Shown here one piece after another: positions 61,616 through 64,000 of a stretch of DNA of 64,000 nt (the first letter of the stretch is position 1; every line of letters starts with the position of its first letter). The DNA is taken from positions 1-64,000 of the forward strand of contig JACKLA010000008.1 of assembly GCA_024236155.1 (NCBI GenBank), given 5' to 3'. The translations under genes and the position numbers were made by a program. This stretch comes from Sphingomonadaceae bacterium (lineage in GTDB: Bacteria > Pseudomonadota > Alphaproteobacteria > Sphingomonadales > Sphingomonadaceae). The notes under the pieces were generated by a model. The model was given only the letters and a program-made list of their open reading frames with translations. It was not told the origin of the DNA and searched no databases.

Positions 61616-62947
61616 TTATCGGTGCTTGCTCTTGAACCAGCCGTAAACCGGCCCGAACCCGACGAGCGCCGCGCCGATAAATGGCAACGCGACAACCCAC
61701 CAGCGCACCCCGCTCTCGCCGAAGGGGCTGGCGATACTGATCGCGGCGGTCATGGCGAGCCCAGCGCAGATCATCAGCAAGCCCGCCACCAGCCGCCAGT
61801 GCGGCACCGGGCGGCCGTCTCTCGCGGGGCCGAAGCCTCGCTCGTACCGCGCAAAGATGCCGACCAGCGGCAGCAGCACAGCGACATAGAGCGCGAACCA
61901 GACTGGCCTTGCCAGCCACCATTCGCTGCTGCCCGGCTCGACGTGCAGGCCCACGCCGCCCGCCAGCCACGCCGCCACCATCACCAGCACGAAGGCGGTG
62001 AGGTGCCACAGATAAACGCTCATGATCATCCCGTTGAGCAGCACGGTCGCGGTCCAGATGCGCAGGCTTTCCAGCATGCGGCGTCCGGCGGGCTCGAGCG
62101 TAAGCACCAGCCCCGCCTGCATCACACCGAGCGCGAACAGCGCCAGGGTCGGCGGCATGGAATTGGTCATCTCCGCCCCGGGCACCCCGATCATCGCCAC
62201 CGGATAGGGTCCGAAGCCGACCAGCAGGCCAAGCGCGGCTAGTCCGCCAAGAAACCACAGCAGCGCCCTTCCCCCGCCCATCCGCCCGTCACGCCAGGCA
62301 TAGCCGAGTTGGTGGATGCCGACCCAGACGAACAGGAAATTGGCGAAGTTGACGTAGGGCACGCGGTAGAACAGCGTCAGCATGTCGACCAGCACGGCGC
62401 AGGCGGCAAGCCAGGCGAAGCTCCAAAAGCCGATCTTGCGCCATGCGGCGTAGGAGAATGGCACCAGCGCCGTCACCAGCAGGTACACCGCGAGGAACCA
62501 CACCGGCACCAGTGCGAGCGAGGTCGCAAGTTTCACCACCTCGCGCTCGACCCCGACCATGGTACCGAAGAAGGCGAAGACCGCCCAGGCCAGCAGCACC
62601 GGGAACACCGGGTTGATCAGCCGCTGGATCCGGCTCGCGAACCATTCCGCATAGGGTTTGCCGTCGCGCAATTGCGCGGCCCAGCTCACCCCGTTGGAAT
62701 ATCCACCGACAAGGAAGAAGATCGGCATCACCTGGAAGCCCCAGGTCAGCCATTGGGTCCACGGAATGATGCCGAGCAGGTGCCCACCCTGCACCTCGCC
62801 CGCCGCGTCGATATAGGGCGCGGCGACCAGCCAGTGGCCGATCACCACCGCGAGGATGGAAAAGGCGCGCAGGAAATCGACCCAGCGGTTGCGTTCCGGC
62901 GGGGCCTGCTGCGCCATCGCCTTCGCCGTGTTCCACATCGAACGCAT
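61616..62947 (-). CDS. Acyltransferase 3-family membrane protein
   Basis: 443 aa from ATG 62947, with Shine-Dalgarno GGGAGAGG directly upstream (a GTG at 62965 is the alternative). Family hallmark RNRWVDFLRAFSILAVVIGHW with the catalytic His in the first helix. About ten further transmembrane helices follow (e.g. FFLVGGYSNGVSWAAQL, VMQAGLVLTLEP). Such proteins O-acetylate cell-surface glycans or lipids. It lies next to the lipase and M23 genes in what looks like an envelope-linked accessory stretch. Confidence 0.85.
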   Translation of the reverse strand: MRSMWNTAKAMAQQAPPERNRWVDFLRAFSILAVVIGHWLVAAPYIDAAGEVQGGHLLGIIPWTQWLTWGFQVMPIFFLVGGYSNGVSWAAQLRDGKPYAEWFASRIQRLINPVFPVLLAWAVFAFFGTMVGVEREVVKLATSLALVPVWFLAVYLLVTALVPFSYAAWRKIGFWSFAWLAACAVLVDMLTLFYRVPYVNFANFLFVWVGIHQLGYAWRDGRMGGGRALLWFLGGLAALGLLVGFGPYPVAMIGVPGAEMTNSMPPTLALFALGVMQAGLVLTLEPAGRRMLESLRIWTATVLLNGMIMSVYLWHLTAFVLVMVAAWLAGGVGLHVEPGSSEWWLARPVWFALYVAVLLPLVGIFARYERGFGPARDGRPVPHWRLVAGLLMICAGLAMTAAISIASPFGESGVRWWVVALPFIGAALVGFGPVYGWFKSKHR

Positions 62948-63080
62948 TCGCCTCTCCCGTTTCACGCTCGCAGATTAGGTGGCGTGCCGCGCGGGCTTTG
63001 CCAAGTCCGCCCACGCATTTCGCTATGCAAGCCAGAGGGTTGCCCGTATTCCGGCAGGCGGTTGCTACAAGGGCGAGGAA

Positions 63081-64000
63081 GTGGCGCGATTTCTTTTCGT
63101 GTGCACGCTGGCGCTGGCAAGTTTCGCTGTCACGCCAGTCTCGGCAAAAGTTCTCAACCCCGAACAGGCAAAGCGAGAGGAATTCAAGCCCGAAAGCTTC
63201 ACCTGCCCGCTTACGGGCAAGCGGTTCAAACAGGTCGTCACCCATCCGCATTTCCCGCTCGAATCCTATCCCGATGGCAGCCATCCGGGAGACGAATGGA
63301 TCGACACGCAGATCCCCGAATGTCCGCAAGACCGGGTGCCGATCCTGCCCGATTATGCAGCGAGCATGGAGGGTGAGGATGCTGGAAGCGGCAGGCTGGT
63401 CTATCACACCTACACCGCCGAGGAGCTTGCCCGCATACCCGGCCTGATCGCGAGCGAGGAATGGGCCGACATGCTCGGGCAGACACGCCACCAGCGCGCA
63501 TACTGGCTGGCGAAGCAGCTGGGGCGGCCGAGTTTCGATCGTTTTGAGCTGCTGGTGCATTCACCATGGAGCGCAGAGAACGACGAGCAGAAGCGCGCTG
63601 CGCTCGAAGTGCTGATCAGCGATCTGCCCGCCATCGCTGATGACCTCGACGCGCCGCCGGAATACCGGGTGTTTGCACGGTACTACATGGTCGATGCATT
63701 GCGCCAACTGGCCCGCTTCGACGAGGCGCTGGCGCTGCTCGATCTGCTCGATAAACAGGTGGTCGATGCCGAACCGGGCGAGGACCCGGACTGGGCATAT
63801 GCGCGCGGCGAATACTCGCTGCAGCAGGCCCGCGCGATCAAGCTGAAGGACAGCGACCGTTTCGCGATCGAGGCGCTCGATGACCGGACAGCCGGGCGGT
63901 TGTGTAGCGATCTGGCAAGTTACCCGGCCATGCGCGGACCGAATGCAGCACGATCCTGCAAGGCGCGCGAGGAGCGGCTTGCGCGAGAGGACGCGGAACG
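63081..64000 (+). CDS. Secreted protein with helical (TPR-like) region, cut by window end
   Basis: Open from a GTG at 63081 (Shine-Dalgarno GGGCGAGGA) to the window end, 306 codons visible. Signal peptide MARFLFVCTLALASFAVTPV, cleavage near VSA. Near the mature N-terminus FTCPLTGKRFKQ; then LIASEEWADMLGQTRHQRAYWLA and helix pairs RVFARYYMVDALRQLARFDEALALLDLL, a TPR-like pattern. I do not recognise the family. The end is missing because of the window boundary. Confidence 0.75.
   Translation, partial: MARFLFVCTLALASFAVTPVSAKVLNPEQAKREEFKPESFTCPLTGKRFKQVVTHPHFPLESYPDGSHPGDEWIDTQIPECPQDRVPILPDYAASMEGEDAGSGRLVYHTYTAEELARIPGLIASEEWADMLGQTRHQRAYWLAKQLGRPSFDRFELLVHSPWSAENDEQKRAALEVLISDLPAIADDLDAPPEYRVFARYYMVDALRQLARFDEALALLDLLDKQVVDAEPGEDPDWAYARGEYSLQQARAIKLKDSDRFAIEALDDRTAGRLCSDLASYPAMRGPNAARSCKAREERLAREDAE

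Overview
The window is a GC-rich (roughly 65%) bacterial chromosome segment carrying about 60 protein genes and one tRNA. The alphaproteobacterial CtrA-pathway proteins CckA and CpdR, a SapC-family protein, a GTTC-N7-GTTC SOS box in front of recA and the general gene content point to an alphaproteobacterium, most likely Sphingomonadales and probably Erythrobacteraceae. That placement is inference from gene content; there is no rRNA here to confirm it. Most genes are housekeeping. Gene packing is tight, with many ATGA/GTGA/TTGA couplings and several convergent pairs whose stop codons overlap.

1-15.4 kb: a truncated DUF3857/transglutaminase protein, purB, a LapA-domain protein, pyrF, a lipoprotein, trpF, a small outer-membrane beta-barrel, then trpB - unknown membrane gene - trpA - accD - folC. 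AmpG-type permease, a Rieske oxygenase, rluB and rsmD follow. Two GC-rich nested palindromic elements flank accD. 15.4-26 kb: uvrD/pcrA, a divergent TetR/SDR pair with a clear candidate operator, a RhlE-type helicase, an FAD-linked oxidase, a SapC protein followed by a candidate structured small RNA, N-formylglutamate amidohydrolase and cpdR.

26-36.6 kb: tRNA-Val(GAC), an orphan DUF2235 hydrolase, icd, a small HExxH protein that probably starts at CTG overlapping the icd stop, a Kef-type antiporter, alaS, a methyltransferase and recA with its SOS promoter. 36.6-41.3 kb: an unusual envelope cluster of two secreted DUF4139 paralogs and two secreted tail-collar-domain paralogs. 41.4-54 kb: cckA, DUF2062, smpB, dapA, a soluble lytic transglycosylase, greB, kptA, a DUF3617 lipoprotein, a 273-bp nested inverted-repeat element, rlmN carrying an in-frame palindromic insertion, a methyltransferase, a PhzF protein and a MOSC protein.

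54-64 kb: a translationally coupled pteridine reductase - cytochrome b - molybdopterin oxidoreductase operon, DUF1801, a cyclopropane fatty acid synthase, and a more accessory stretch with an M23 peptidase bearing three fibronectin-like repeats, a class 3 lipase, an acyltransferase-3 membrane protein and a secreted protein cut by the window end. The most noteworthy signals are the small repeat elements: one inserted in frame in rlmN, one MITE-like, and one supplying a Shine-Dalgarno. Next come the candidate small RNA, the CTG start and the collar/DUF4139 cluster. I found no CRISPR array, prophage or complete transposon.
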